Assembly (NCBI GenBank): GCA_039000515.1
Contig: JBCFYV010000001.1
Location: 9,408,928 to 9,472,927, forward strand
Length of the DNA: 64,000 bases
DNA from: Timema cristinae
Lineage: Eukaryota > Arthropoda > Insecta > Phasmatodea > Timematidae
Direction: 5' to 3'
Shown here piece by piece: positions 44,745-54,930 of this stretch. Within the stretch, counting starts at the first letter, position 1. Every line of letters starts with the position of its first letter. Below the pieces are notes generated by a model. It was not told the DNA's origin and did no database searches. It was given only the letters and a program-made list of their open reading frames with translations. The translations under genes were made by a program, and so were the position numbers.

Positions 44745-46256
44745 GAAAGAGTGAGGTATGCTGGAGGTGGGAGTGAGGATTACCGGAGGCGAGAGTGAGG
44801 ATTACTGGAGGTTAGAGTGTGAGAGGATTACTGGATGAGAGAGTGTGAGAGGATTACTGGAGGTTAGAGTGTGAGAGGATTACTGGATGAAGGAGTGAGG
44901 ATTACTGGAGGTGGGGGTGAAGATTACTAGATGATAAGTGAGGATTACCGGGGTGGGGGTGAAGATTACTGGATGAGAGAGTGAGGATTACTTGGGGTGG
45001 GGTGAAGATTACTGGATGAGAGAGTGAGGATTACTGGGGGTGGGGTGAAGATTACTGGAGGTGGGGGTGAATATTACTAGATGATAGAGTGAGGATTACC
45101 GGGGGTGGGGGTGAAGATTACTGGATGAGAGAGTGAGGATTAATTGGGGTGGGGTGAAGATTACTGGATGAGAGAGTGAGGATTACTGGGGGTGAGTGGA
45201 GGTGAAGATTACTGGAGGTTAGGGGGTGAAGATTACTGGAGTGAGAGTGTGAGGATTACGGGGTGGTGGTGAGATTACTGGATGAGAGAGGTGAGGATTA
45301 CTGGGGTGGGGTGAAGATTACTGGATGAGAGAGTGAGGATTACTGGGGTGGGGGTGAAGATTACTGGAGTGAGAGTGTGGAAGGATTACTGGGGGTGGGG
45401 GTGAAGATTACTGGAGAGTATGAGAGTGTAAGTGGAGATTACTGGAGGTTAGAGTGTGAGAGGATTACTGGAGGTTAGAGTGTGAGAGGATTACTGGATG
45501 AGAGAGTGGGTGAGGAGAGAGATTACTGGATGGTAAAAATGTGGAGAGGATTACTGGGGTGAGTAGGTGAGAGGATTACTATGGATGAGAGAGATGTGAG
45601 GATTACGGGGGTGGGGTGAAGATTACTGGATGGGAGAGGTGTGAAGATTACTGGATGAGAGAGTGAGGATTACGGGGGGGGGTGAAGATTACTGGATGAG
45701 AGAGTGAGGATTACTGGAGGGGGTGAAGATTACTGGATGAGGAGGATTACTGGATGAGAGAGTGAGGATTACTGGGGTGGGGGTGAAGATTACTGGATGA
45801 GAGGTGAGGATTACGGGGGTGGGGGTGAAGATTACTGGATGAGAGAGTGAGGATTACTTGGAGGTGGGGTGAAGATTACTGGATGAGAGAGTGAGGATTA
45901 CTGGAGGGGGGGTGAAGATTACTGGAGAGTGAGGTGGGGTTGGTGAGGAGAGAGATTACTGGAGGGGAGTGAGATTACTGGATGGAGGTAGGGGGTTGAT
46001 TACTGGATGAGAGAGTGAGGATTATTGGAGGTGGGGGTGAAGATTACTGGATGAGAGAGTGAGGATTACTGGAGGTGGGGTTAAGATTACTGGATGAGAG
46101 AGTGAGGAGTGGTGAATTGGGAGGTGGGGGTGAAGATTACTGGATGAGAGAGTGAGGATTATTGGAGGTGGGGGTGAAGATTACTGGATGAGAGAGTGAG
46201 GATTATTGGAGGTGGGGGTTTAAGATTACTGGATGAGAGAGTGAGGATTACTGAAG
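44745..46256. repeat. 44-bp minisatellite of two 22-bp halves, about 1.5 kb
   Basis: Consensus GATTACTGGATGAGAGAGTG, then AGGATTACTGGAGGTGGGGG, then TGAA. Both halves begin with GATTACTGGA or a close form. Unit lengths vary and many units lack a G or a short segment, especially in 45180-45980. The final units (46010-46250) are regular. Confidence 0.93.
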
Positions 46257-46429
46257 TAGTAACTAGATGCTGTATTGTAAATGAATTTAAATTAACTAAG
46301 GCTAATTTTCCTAATAAACAATTCATTTGTTTTTACTCGTATTTATTTGTTATAATAATTTATGCAATTTAATGTATCTTATGATTGTATTATATTTAAC
46401 CTCTTCAGTGCCAATGATCAAAGGCGTCA
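46257..46429. other. No recognisable feature
   Basis: AT-rich spacer. Confidence 0.4.
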
Positions 46430-46625
46430 CTCTCGTGTTGACCTGGCCTGCTACAGATGGTGAGATTGGGGTTTAAACCCGTTGAGTGCTCTGAGGTTGT
46501 TTTCTCCTAAATGGTTCCTCCCCACCATCCTTCCACGCAAATGCTGGTTATATTACCTCTAAAATACTTCCTTATTACCCTAACCTATTGTCAAGAATGC
46601 GTATAGCCCACGCGCTGATAGAAGA
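46430..46625 (+). mobile_element. SINE-2, decayed
   Basis: GAGATTGGGGTTTAAACCCG (box B region), TGTTTTCTCCTAAATGGTTC, CCACGCAAATGCTGGTTATA (central domain) and TATAGCCCACGCGCTGATAG (decayed tail). Confidence 0.75.
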
Positions 46626-46847
46626 AAGGTAAACTACCCTTAGTGTGAGAGATGTAGTTAACTGTCAGACAGGATTTCATGAGTTCAAACGTCAAGATCC
46701 ATCAGAATCTCGAGTTAGAAAAAACATTTTCATGATCACAACACTGTCTCTACATGAAAAACTAAAACTGATTTAAAAAAAATTAAGTTGCTCCTTTGTA
46801 ATACAGTGAATAGTCACTTTAATATGTACACTCTGTTTATCCTGACC

Positions 46848-47066
46848 GGTAGCGGTCTTACCGTGACTGATTACACTATGGCCCTATCTTATAAGCTACA
46901 CCATAGTGGAAACAAGCAAGGTAACAGTCTTACCGTGACTAATTACACTATTACCCTATCTTATAAGCTACACCATAGTGGAAACAAACATGGTAGCGGT
47001 CTTACCGTGACTGATTACACTATGACCCTATCTTATAAGCTACAACATAGTGGAACCAAGCAAGGG
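46848..47066 (+). repeat. 72-bp minisatellite, three units
   Basis: Unit starts at 46851, 46923 and 46995 give an exact 72-bp period. It is the full version of the repeat at 18258-18575 (35-bp half-unit) and is reversed at 23711-23925 (71 bp). Because 72 is a multiple of three, a 111-codon frame stays open across it (LTVTDYTMTLSYKLHHSGNK repeating), which by itself is not evidence of a gene. Confidence 0.95.
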
Positions 47067-47282
47067 AAGCATAATAGTTTCAAGAGAAAAGGTGGGTGCA
47101 TTAACCAGTCTATTCACACATAATGATGGTAAGTTACAAGTTAATTATATATCTTAATTAATACTCTGTTTAGAAAATACTAGACCACTTGAAAACAGTT
47201 GAGTTTCAAAAACAAATGCAAGAAAGATCTGTTTTCACCACTTCCTCTCAATACCCCTCCTGACTGTCCTCATATCTACATT
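47067..47282. other. No recognisable feature
   Basis: AT-rich spacer. Confidence 0.4.
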
Positions 47283-47425
47283 ACTAAGGTTAGGGTTGAG
47301 GAGAGGTAAAATTTAGAGGAAATGTACCCACAAGAAGGATAATGGGAAGCCAATTAAGAAGTTAACCCTGCCGCGAATCGAAGCCCTTATTTTCCCGTCA
47401 TCGGCAAACCAGACTAGATAAGCTG
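47283..47425 (-). mobile_element. SINE-2 fragment, decayed
   Basis: Plus-strand words: AATTTAGAGGAAATGTACCC, CTGCCGCGAATCGAAGCCC (box B region) and CCCGTCATCGGCAAACCAGA. Both the tail and the box A side are missing. Confidence 0.65.
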
Positions 47426-47531
47426 GACACATTTAGTCTGCGTGAACACCAGTGCAAGATACATAGCTAATAGATGCATTAGAGAGAGGACAGAAGGGTG
47501 AAAGAGAATTCTCCTCTAGAATATTTATATT

Positions 47532-47800
47532 TTTATTATTATTATTATTATTTTAGCACCGCGTCTTACTACCCGTTCGGGTTATACGCTTAAGTACTAA
47601 TTACGCTAATGGATTAGGAATTGGGAAGGTTGAATTAAAGGAAGTGAACCCACATTTGCGTGGAGGAAGAGTGGAAAACCATTTAGGAAAAACCACCCCC
47701 AGTTTACCCGACCGAGATTTGAACCTCGATCTCCCCGTCCTCAGCAGTCGGGCTCAACACGAAAAGCGCGTTAGCCAACTACGCCACCGAGGCGGGTAAT
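47532..47800 (-). mobile_element. SINE-2, full length with perfect 12-bp target-site duplication
   Basis: Best SINE-2 copy of the window. Plus-strand order: (TTA)n, TTAGCACCGCGTCTTACTAC, CCGTTCGGGTTATACG, ACCCACATTTGCGTGGAGGA, ACCATTTAGGAAAAACCACC, GAGATTTGAACCTCGATCTC (box B) and GCGCGTTAGCCAACTACGCC (box A). AATATTTATATT flanks it at 47520-47531 and 47801-47812. Confidence 0.96.
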
Positions 47801-47812
47801 AATATTTATATT

Positions 47813-47975
47813 GAATGAAATGAATATGAAAGAGTTTTATTAATCAAAACAATTAAAACTTTCAAAACTTTTGAAATCAAACCAGTTGTGATGTCAAAGG
47901 AAAATACCATACAGAGTTATTCAACTTCGTCTGACAGGCTCGTATTGTTAACTCCTCCGTGAGAGCTATCTAGAG

Positions 47976-48007
<32 letters not shown>

Positions 48008-48159
48008 AGTCCCGGGTACCAAGGGGGAATATTTCTGAATAGCTAGTTCTAGATTAGTCGGAAATGAATATCTCACTCAGCGCAAGCGAAGGTTGTTTAG
48101 GAAGGTGTTATTGTTCTCTGTGCTGGAGCAACTACTCATATGTTGAAAGTTAAATTAAA
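47813..48159. other. No gene; (CT)n at 47970-48007
   Basis: AT-rich sequence followed by a CT microsatellite of about 38 bp and mixed DNA. Nothing else is seen. Confidence 0.5.
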
Positions 48160-48305
48160 TCCAGGTTCACTTGGAAATAAGATATTTAACTAGTGAAGTC
48201 CTTCGTAGTTTGAATAACAAATATTTAATTAGTGGAATCCATGGTCGCTTGGAAATCAGCTATTTAACTAGTAAAGTCCATGGTTACTTGCTAACCAGAA
48301 ATTTG
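48160..48305. repeat. Degenerate tandem repeat, about 40 bp, 3.5 units
   Basis: Units contain CACTTGGAAATAAGATATTT then AACTAGTGAAGTCC, followed by TTTGAATAACAAATATTTAA / TTAGTGGAATCC and GCTTGGAAATCAGCTATTTA / ACTAGTAAAGTCC. Confidence 0.75.
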
Positions 48306-48385
48306 TTTGATAATTGGATGAGGGGTACAATATGAGTGTTCTTACTGGTCTTGATATGTTTTAGTATAGTAGTATCTTTGTACAG

Positions 48386-48660
48386 ACCTGGTGGTCTAGG
48401 GGTAAGGTGTCAGACTTCTATGCTGGCAGCCGGGGTTCAATCCTCGGTCCCGGCACAGATTTATCTGATTTCCAAACCCTTCCTTCACCTCTGACAAGAT
48501 ATCTTGTGAATGTGTGGAATGCCAGGCCTCCACCGTGGTTCGGATTCCACTTTAAACTGTAGGTCCTCCATTTCATCTCACAATCACCCTACCATTAAAC
48601 ATTAGCGTTAGTGCGTATAACCCGAACGGGTAGTAAGACGCAGTGCTGCTAATAATAATA

Positions 48661-48695
<35 letters not shown>

Positions 48696-48716
48696 ATTAT
48701 TATTATTATTATATAA
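48386..48716 (+). mobile_element. SINE-1, full length with perfect 12-bp target-site duplication
   Basis: Head CCTGGTGGTCTAGGGGTAAG and GCCGGGGTTCAATCC, full body, tail CCCGAACGGGTAGTAAGACG and an unusually long (TTA/TAA)n tract (about 48645-48716). ATCTTTGTACAG flanks it at 48374-48385 and 48717-48728. Both box A and box B are intact. Confidence 0.96.
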
Positions 48717-48912
48717 ATCTTTGTACAGCCTATTATTAGCCCATACTACCTAATTTAAGGTAACAGGATGATAAAATTAGGCCCGTAAAAACAGTATTCA
48801 TCTAGATAAAGGAATAAAATGATATTTTGTCAAATAAATATGTTTATTGTATTTAATTGGGATTTAGACCCAAGACTCTGGCTCTGAGTCAAAGATAGCA
48901 AACTTTATACAT

Positions 48913-49229
<317 letters not shown>

Positions 49230-49249
49230 CGCGCGCATTTCGTCTCAAT

Positions 49250-49480
49250 ACATGTCCGGGCTCTCTTCATGTTTACAATATTGGAATAGAGATGAGGAAA
49301 GTATTATGTAGAGGAAACGTTCTGCATTTGCGTGCGAAATGAGAGAATGTGAAATCATATAGGAAAATTCTTACCTCAGTATACCCAACAGGGATTTATA
49401 ACCTTTTATCTCCCTGTCATCTAAAATTACAGTCTAATACTAGAATTACTTGTTAGACGACACGATGATCGAAGCGGGTT
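49250..49480 (-). mobile_element. SINE-2, decayed
   Basis: Plus-strand words in SINE-2 order: TTATGTAGAGGAAACGTTCT, GCATTTGCGTGCGAAATGAG, TCAGTATACCCAACAGGGAT and ACTTGTTAGACGACACGATG. The tail has merged with or been replaced by the GT tract. Confidence 0.7.
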
Positions 49481-49799
49481 TTACATTTATTTATTTATTA
49501 CTGTTTTACAAACTTGGATACTTCTAGCTATGTACATTCTTGCTTTAAAAAAAATTATATGGTGCATCACACCAATTTTCTCTCTCTTTAATCTTTATTC
49601 ATTTTTACGAATTATTGGTATTTTTTTTAAACTAAATTATAAAAACTGTTCTAAAAACAATCCTTCAAAGAGCCTAAATGTAATAATATATACTGTTGAA
49701 GATACTTTGAGAAAAGAGTAAAATCTATGTTCACAAAAGAGCATAAGAGTCAATTTCATTTTAAAATACGTTAAATTTTTTTATACTGACCATTTAATT
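49481..49799. other. No recognisable feature
   Basis: AT-rich. A 63-codon frame has no recognisable domain. Confidence 0.4.
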
Positions 49800-50165
49800 T
49801 TAGGGTTATATATCTAACTCGCTTAGCTCGTTGGGGGCTCCACCCCCAAACCCGTGTTCTTCCAAGAGGATGTAAACTAATGTAATTCCAGAGCCGTTTT
49901 TTGATAGGTCTTACCGGTTACCACAAGAGACCTCCAAAGAAAGCACGCACCGACTTTAAAGTTGTTCCGACATTTTGAATTTTTTCAGGGTTTAAAAATT
50001 AAATTTTTAACATTTTTGGAATTTTTTCCGTCAGTTACAGGCTAGAAGCTATAAGTTTGCCAAATTTCAAGTTTCTAGCTCATCTGAAAGTGGGTAAACA
50101 TTAATGTCAGTGAGTGAGTCAGCCGTGTGGTTTATAGTAGTATAATTCCAAAAATCCCAATAGGG
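49800..50165 (+). repeat. Possible dispersed repeat of unknown type
   Basis: CGTTGGGGGCTCCACCCCCA is a short perfect stem, and GTCAGTGAGTGAGTCAGCCG follows near the end. Passages with GTGAGTGAGTCAG after a stretch like CAAATTTCAAGTTTCTAGCT recur in other genomes in my general knowledge. There is no second copy in this window to confirm it. Confidence 0.3.
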
Positions 50166-50224
50166 GACCTTATTAAAGTCACAGGTACAAAGTTTTAGTC
50201 GGATTGGTGAATTAGTTTAGTCTC

Positions 50225-50500
50225 TATTATTATTAGCACCGCGATCTTACTGCCCGTTCGGGTTATACGCCCTTACGCTAATGTGTAATGGTAGGGTGAT
50301 TGTGAGATGAAATGGAGGACCTACAGTTTAACGTGAGATCCGAACCACGGTGGAGGCCTGGCATTCCACACATTCACAGGTCACAACCTGAGGTGAAGGA
50401 AGGGTTTGGTGATCAGATAAAACTGTGCCGAGAGTGAGGATTGAACCCCGGACCCCCAGCACAGAAGTCAGACACCTTACCCCTAGACGGCAGGTCACCC
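50225..50500 (-). mobile_element. SINE-1, full length
   Basis: TATTATTATTAGCACCGCGA, CTGCCCGTTCGGGTTATACG, body with GAGGCCTGGCATTCCACACA, head GAGGATTGAACCCCGGAC and TTACCCCTAGACGGCAGGTC. Box A carries a C to G change. No clear target-site duplication was found. Confidence 0.92.
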
Positions 50501-51184
50501 GTTTCGACAAGACAAACGGCATCACGATAAACACTTTTTCGATTTCAGGGGATCATTAAACGTCGACATTTACCAAAATCTTAAGTTGTACTTTTTTTTT
50601 TTTTTTTTTTTTTTACGATCGCAATAGTTCTTTCTCTGAGGGGTCAAGACAGGTAAAGAGTGGTAAATCTATTTTTGGCGCGGTTAACTTACAGTCGTCA
50701 TCCCCAAATAATAGCATGAAACTCCTTTTTCATTTTTTTTTTTTTACTGTTCCATTTTTATGTGTGTGCTTTTGTCCCACACCAACCAACAGTTGATTGA
50801 ATGTAGCCAATCAACTTAATTACTATTCACGTCTAATTACATTGGGTGATTAAATTCGAACAAGAATTTGATTAATCAAACTTGAAGGGTAAAGTAGCTC
50901 GAATGGGAAGAAAGAAGAGTGGGGGAGGGGAGGGGAGAATCCCCTCCATTGACGGACGTCATCTCTTACGAAATGATGGTATCTTTTTTTTTATTCTTTA
51001 GTAATTGAAAAGGATTTTCTTAAAGGGGAAAAGGATGTAAAAAGTTAATTAATTTTACACATTTTTACTTTCTTATATAGTGAAAGTATTGTAATTATGA
51101 AAATGTCCTACCCCGAGCTTAGGATTAATCTTTACATTTTATGAGGGGACCCCGGACCCCCCCAAAAAAAGAGTGGGTTATACA
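50501..51184. other. No gene; poly-T at about 50590-50614
   Basis: Poly-T and other homopolymers, and a GAGTGGGGGAGGGGAGGGGA purine stretch at 50919. A short piece of family D (AGTGAAAGTATTGTAATTAT at 51079) is present. Confidence 0.45.
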
Positions 51185-52112
51185 ATTGTGTCTGCCCAGA
51201 TGCATCATCTTATCTCTGTCGCTCAATGTATCCATATCTTTGTCGCCATGTTATCCATCTTCGTGCAATATCTCTATAACTGTTGTGTGCAATTATCATC
51301 TGCCTGTCTGCCAATGTATCCTAATATTGTTTGTCTGTCCAATGTTTATCATCTGTCTGCCAATTATCTCTTATATCTTTGTCTGCTAATGTTATCTATC
51401 TGCCGTTCCCAATGTTATCTCATCTATGTCTGTCTGCCCAAATGTATCTATATCTTTTGTTCCATATCTATATATCTGTTTGTCTGCCAATGTATCTCTA
51501 CATCGTCTGTCCAAATTATCTCTATACATATGTCTGTCTGCCCAAATGTATTCTATATATCTGTTTGTCTGCCCAAATTTTATCTATATCTGTTTGTCTG
51601 CCCAAATGTATATCTATATATCTGTTGTCTGCCCAAATGATCTCATAACTCTGTCTGCCAATGTTTATCTTCTCTGTCTGCCCAAATGTATATCTATATA
51701 TCTGTTTGTCTGCCCAAATGTATATCTATAATCTGTTTGTCTGCCCAAGTTCTATAATTGTTTCACCCTATGTTATCCATCTGCCTGTCTGCCCAAATGT
51801 ATCTTTAATTGTTTGTCTAATGTTTATCTTGCTGTCTGCCCAAATGTATTCTATACTATCTGTTTGTCAGCCCTAATGTTTATCATCTCTGCTGCCAATT
51901 ATCATTATTGTTTGTCTGTCCTAAGTTATCCACTCCTTTGCCAATGTATCTCTATACCCTATGTCTGTCTGCCCAAATGTATATCTATATATCTGTTTGT
52001 CTGCCCCAATGTCTTTCTACCTGTATTTCTATCTCTCTGTGTATCTGTTTACCTGCCCCAATGTCTGTTTATCTGTTTGTCTGTATGTCTGTCAGCCATA
52101 ATACCTGTCTCT
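51185..52112. repeat. 31-bp minisatellite, degenerate
   Basis: Units of TGTTTGTCTGCCCAAATGTA followed by TATCTATATATC, with CCCAAAT at 51541, 51572, 51601 and 51632. Units at 51185-51420 and 51740-51960 are the most decayed. Six overlapping frames of 71-155 codons rich in CLSAQM or SVCPNV are artefacts of the repeat. Confidence 0.93.
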
Positions 52113-52204
52113 ACCTGGAGCTACAGCCAAAACGGTTCATCGTATGTTTTTTTCAAACCTTGATGATTATATATTATATGTTTATTTCTCGGTTTGAATA
52201 CCTT

Positions 52205-52365
52205 TCAGGTTTACAGAGGCAGTTTTTTTCTTAAATCATTTCTTGCTCTCCCTCCCGCAAATTTGGCTATATTTCCTCTTAAACTCTAGCTTCCTCACTC
52301 CTGCTCCATTATCGTAATTAATATAAGCCAATATGTGTATAGCGCGGAAGGGTATTGAGACCAGA
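52205..52365 (+). mobile_element. SINE-2, 3' half
   Basis: CTCCCTCCCGCAAATTTGGC, TATATTTCCTCTTAAACTCT and GTATAGCGCGGAAGGGTATT follow the SINE-2 body and tail in order. The head is missing. Confidence 0.65.
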
Positions 52366-52602
52366 TGGGAAAAATAAATGCCTTAATCCATTTACTTTAT
52401 TAGAACTGACACCACAAATCACAGAAAGTTAAATTAATAGAACAGCAAAGACAAATATAAATTGGGGAATAAATTGTATGTTAATAATATAGGAATGTCA
52501 TATTAATATTATACAGGTGAACTATTCAAATGCAAGGGCAGGGGGAATTAGGGGCTACGGAACGTCTGTAGGAAGGGTAGAAGCAGGGGAATACTCACAC
52601 TA
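52366..52602. other. No recognisable feature
   Basis: AT-rich flank of the mariner element. TA at 52601-52602 is one copy of its target-site duplication. Confidence 0.5.
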
Positions 52603-52671
52603 TAGGGTGGTGCATAAAGTGTTGACACATTTAATAACACTATATCTTTACTATTTTAACTACTTACTGCT

Positions 52672-53019
52672 TCAAATTGAACTTAAAATAACAACAAAAT
52701 GTAGAAAATTGTCTGCATAACCTTGAATTATTAATTTTATTAAAATAATTCCCTTGAGAGGGCCACCATTGCATACAAGATATTGTTGAATTGTTTCAAC
52801 CTTCACCACATTTATTTCTTTAATATCTTGAATTGTTCTCGGTCGAGTCGCGTGAAAATGACTCTTTAACAAGCTCCACAAGAAAATGTCTGGAGCTGTT
52901 ACGTCCGGTGAACGTGGTGGCCAGGCGATGTCCCCAAATCGTTTATTTAGGTGCCCAGCAAATATTTTGCGAAGTACCTCTATTAATGTTAGACATTTCT
53001 GACCCCTAAATTGCAACAT
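52672..53019 (-). pseudogene. Mariner transposase remnant, left arm
   Basis: The 115-codon frame contains LRKIFAGHLNKRFGDIAWPP followed by RSPDVTAPDIFLWSLLKSHF and RPRTIQDIKEINV. The WPPRSPD(L/V)TxPDxFLWG-type block is the signature around the last catalytic aspartate of mariner transposases, which use a D,D34D triad. The N-terminal DNA-binding domain and the first aspartates are missing because the frame stops at the palindrome centre. It is a fragment only. Confidence 0.9.
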
Positions 53020-53335
53020 TTGGTTTCAGCAAGATAGGACAACAACCAACACAGCACTAACTTCAATGGCGGTACTTTGCAAAATGTTTGCTTGGCACCT
53101 CATGAGAATATTTGGGACATCTCCTGACCATAACGTTCACCGGACTTTAACAGTTCCAGACTTTTCTTGTAGGGCATGTAAAAGAGTCATGTCCACGTGA
53201 CTTACCCAAGAACAATTCAGGAACTTAAAGAAAGAATTGTGAAGTTGAAGCAATTCAACAAGAGACATTGCGCAAAGTCATGTCAAGTTTAGAGGACCAC
53301 ACACAACAAGGTATTGCATATAATGGTGGCCATAA
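53020..53335 (+). pseudogene. Mariner transposase remnant, right arm
   Basis: The frame starts with NIWFQQDRTTTNTALTSMAV followed by LCKMFAWHLMRIFG. The W-x-QQD block is the second catalytic aspartate region of mariner. At nucleotide level it matches the reverse complement of 52672-53000 at roughly 80 percent by eye. Frameshifts and an in-frame stop follow (after about 53200). About 45 bp at its start (53020-53065) have no partner in the left arm and form the loop of the palindrome. The nested LINE interrupts the arm at 53351. Confidence 0.88.
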
Positions 53336-53350
53336 AAGTGAATAATTCAA

Positions 53351-53995
53351 GAGTCATCATCATCATCATTCGACGTTTCCACCTCCAATGGTCGTCTGGC
53401 ACATCCTCTGCCATTCCTGTCAATCTCTTCAAACTTTTCCCTCAGCCATGCGTCTCCAGTCCGCTCCTTTAGCTTCCATTTCCTTCTGCGCTTGGTCCAT
53501 CCATCTTGTCCGTGCTCTTCTACCCTTCTCTTTGTTCTGTAAGACATTCTGTCGTTGTCCATTCTCATCACATGACCTAATCAAAGTAACCTTTTTCTCT
53601 CCATTGTTTCTTCTAATGATATAACTTTCAAACCATCCCTAATTATTTCATTCCTCATCCTGTCTCTTCTTATTACATTCTCAACACCTCTCAGGAGCCT
53701 CAACTCTGCTGCCTGCAATCTACTTAAATCTCTCTTCATCTCTGTCCAGGTTTCAGAGCCATATGTCAATATTGGATGATAATATGCCTTATATAACCAA
53801 GTTTTGGCCACTTTGTTATAGTGCCAGATTATATCCTTAACCACACGGTTGAATTGTCCACTCTTCCATATCCTTTGTCCTATTTCCTCCTGGATCTTAC
53901 CGTTCGTGGTAATCTTACTTCCTAGATAGCAGATATCTTTCACCTTTTCGAGTTACTTTCCATTGATTATTACTTTATTTGTTGGGTTTGTGTTT
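53351..53995 (-). mobile_element. 5'-truncated non-LTR retrotransposon nested in the mariner
   Basis: Two consecutive minus-strand frames belong to one ORF2 end. The upstream one (53581-53943) has ICYLGSKITTNGKIQEEIGQ, LYKAYYHPILTYGSETWTEM and LRLLRGVENVIRRDRMRNEI. The next (53347-53571) has HGQDGWTKRRRKWKLKERTG and ends in aspartates encoded by a (GAT)n run at 53357-53370. YLGS...LTYGSETW...RLLRG(V)xxxxRRDRxRNxxIR is typical of the region after the reverse-transcriptase palm in animal LINEs. One frameshift or stop separates the frames at about 53575. The junctions fit the mariner arm alignment: arm sequence stops at 53350 and resumes at 53996. No target-site duplication was recognised. Confidence 0.85.
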
Positions 53996-54113
53996 GGTAT
54001 TCATAAAATTGTCCATCTTTTGTTATTTTAAGTTTAATTTGAAGCGTTTATTAGTTAACATAATAAAGATATAGTGTTATAAAATGTGTCAACACTTTAT
54101 GCCCCATCCTGTA

Positions 54114-54679
54114 GAGTTCATTTCCACCAAAAGTCCAAGACGTCTCCATGGTAACTAACAGGTATCCCCTTGTTATCTAGTAGGTGCGAGCCCAAGCCAA
54201 GTTCCTTCTGTGTAAGAATAAAACTAGCTCAACTGTTCAAGTGTGACAATCCAACAAAATAAAGTGACGTTGTCTCGACAATAAAAATAAAATAAGACTG
54301 TACGACTCATATTTTAAAGGTCATGACAATGTTTTGTAAAAAAATATATATATACCTATATTCCTAAACTAGCGCATTTAAGATATTTGCCATTGATCTT
54401 CACAAGTTTTTATATATTTTAGTTTATATTTGTTATCAATGAGTATTTTATAGAACAGAGTTGTATCTTCACACGACTTACAAACTAATTTAACAGAGGT
54501 GAACGCACACAAAAACCTAGCGTCTAGATATAACATCAAGGATGGTACTAATCACACTCAGATAATAGACTGTATAACATCATAAATAATAAAATATATA
54601 AAACTAGAAAATATAGTAGATAACAGCTGAAATAATAATATATTTAAATAGAGAAATAATAGTGGACAACACACTAACA
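54114..54679. other. No recognisable feature
   Basis: AT-rich DNA without repeat or coding signal. Confidence 0.4.
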
Positions 54680-54930
54680 CCCGCTGGCAGGGCACGTGGT
54701 CTAACGCTGCACTCTCACATTAGACTAGACTGACAATTACGGGGAGATCGAAGTTCTAATCTCAGTCAGGTGTACTAAGGGTGGTTTTTCTAAAATGGTT
54801 TTCCAAGAAAATGTGGATACACTCCCTTTAAATGTAACCTTTCTCATCCCTCAAACCATTGGCGTAAAACCATTAGCGTAGTTAGTATATAAGCATATAA
54901 CCAAAACGGGTAGTAAGACGGGGTGCTAAA
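54680..54930 (+). mobile_element. SINE-2, diverged
   Basis: GGGCACGTGGTCTAACGCTG (box A region), GGGGAGATCGAAGTTCTAAT (box B, mutated), GGTGGTTTTTCTAAAATGG, CCCTTTAAATGTAACC and the tail CCAAAACGGGTAGTAAGACG. A 20-bp segment (ACCATTGGCGTAA / ACCATTAGCGTA) is duplicated in the 3' part. Confidence 0.85.

Larger units (their letters stand above)
52603..54111. mobile_element. Palindromic (foldback) mariner element with nested LINE
   Basis: The ends are inverted for at least 120 bp: the left reads GTGCATAAAGTGTTGACACA and AACACTATATCTTTACTATT. The reverse complement of the right end reads GGGCATAAAGTGTTGACACA and AACACTATATCTTTATTATG. TA lies on both sides (52601-52602 and 54112-54113), the mariner target. 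The two halves, each about 410-440 bp after removing the nested LINE, encode the same transposase segment in opposite directions, meeting near 53015. The element is therefore two head-to-head 3' ends of one mariner, not a simple deletion copy. It is dead as an autonomous element. Confidence 0.9.

Noticed and set aside
46788..47123. 111-codon frame with three 24-residue repeats
   Set aside because: It is open because the 72-bp period is divisible by three. The same repeat at 23711 and 18258 has other periods and no open frame, so there is no sign of coding constraint.
51141..52234. Overlapping frames resembling cysteine-rich repeat proteins
   Set aside because: The 31-bp period shifts frame every unit, and the same peptide words occur in three frames. 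This is a minisatellite, not a protein repeat.
53581..53943. Calling the 120-codon minus frame a host gene
   Set aside because: It has the YLGS and LTYGSETW pattern of a LINE ORF2 end and lies nested in a mariner, so it is recorded as a transposon remnant.
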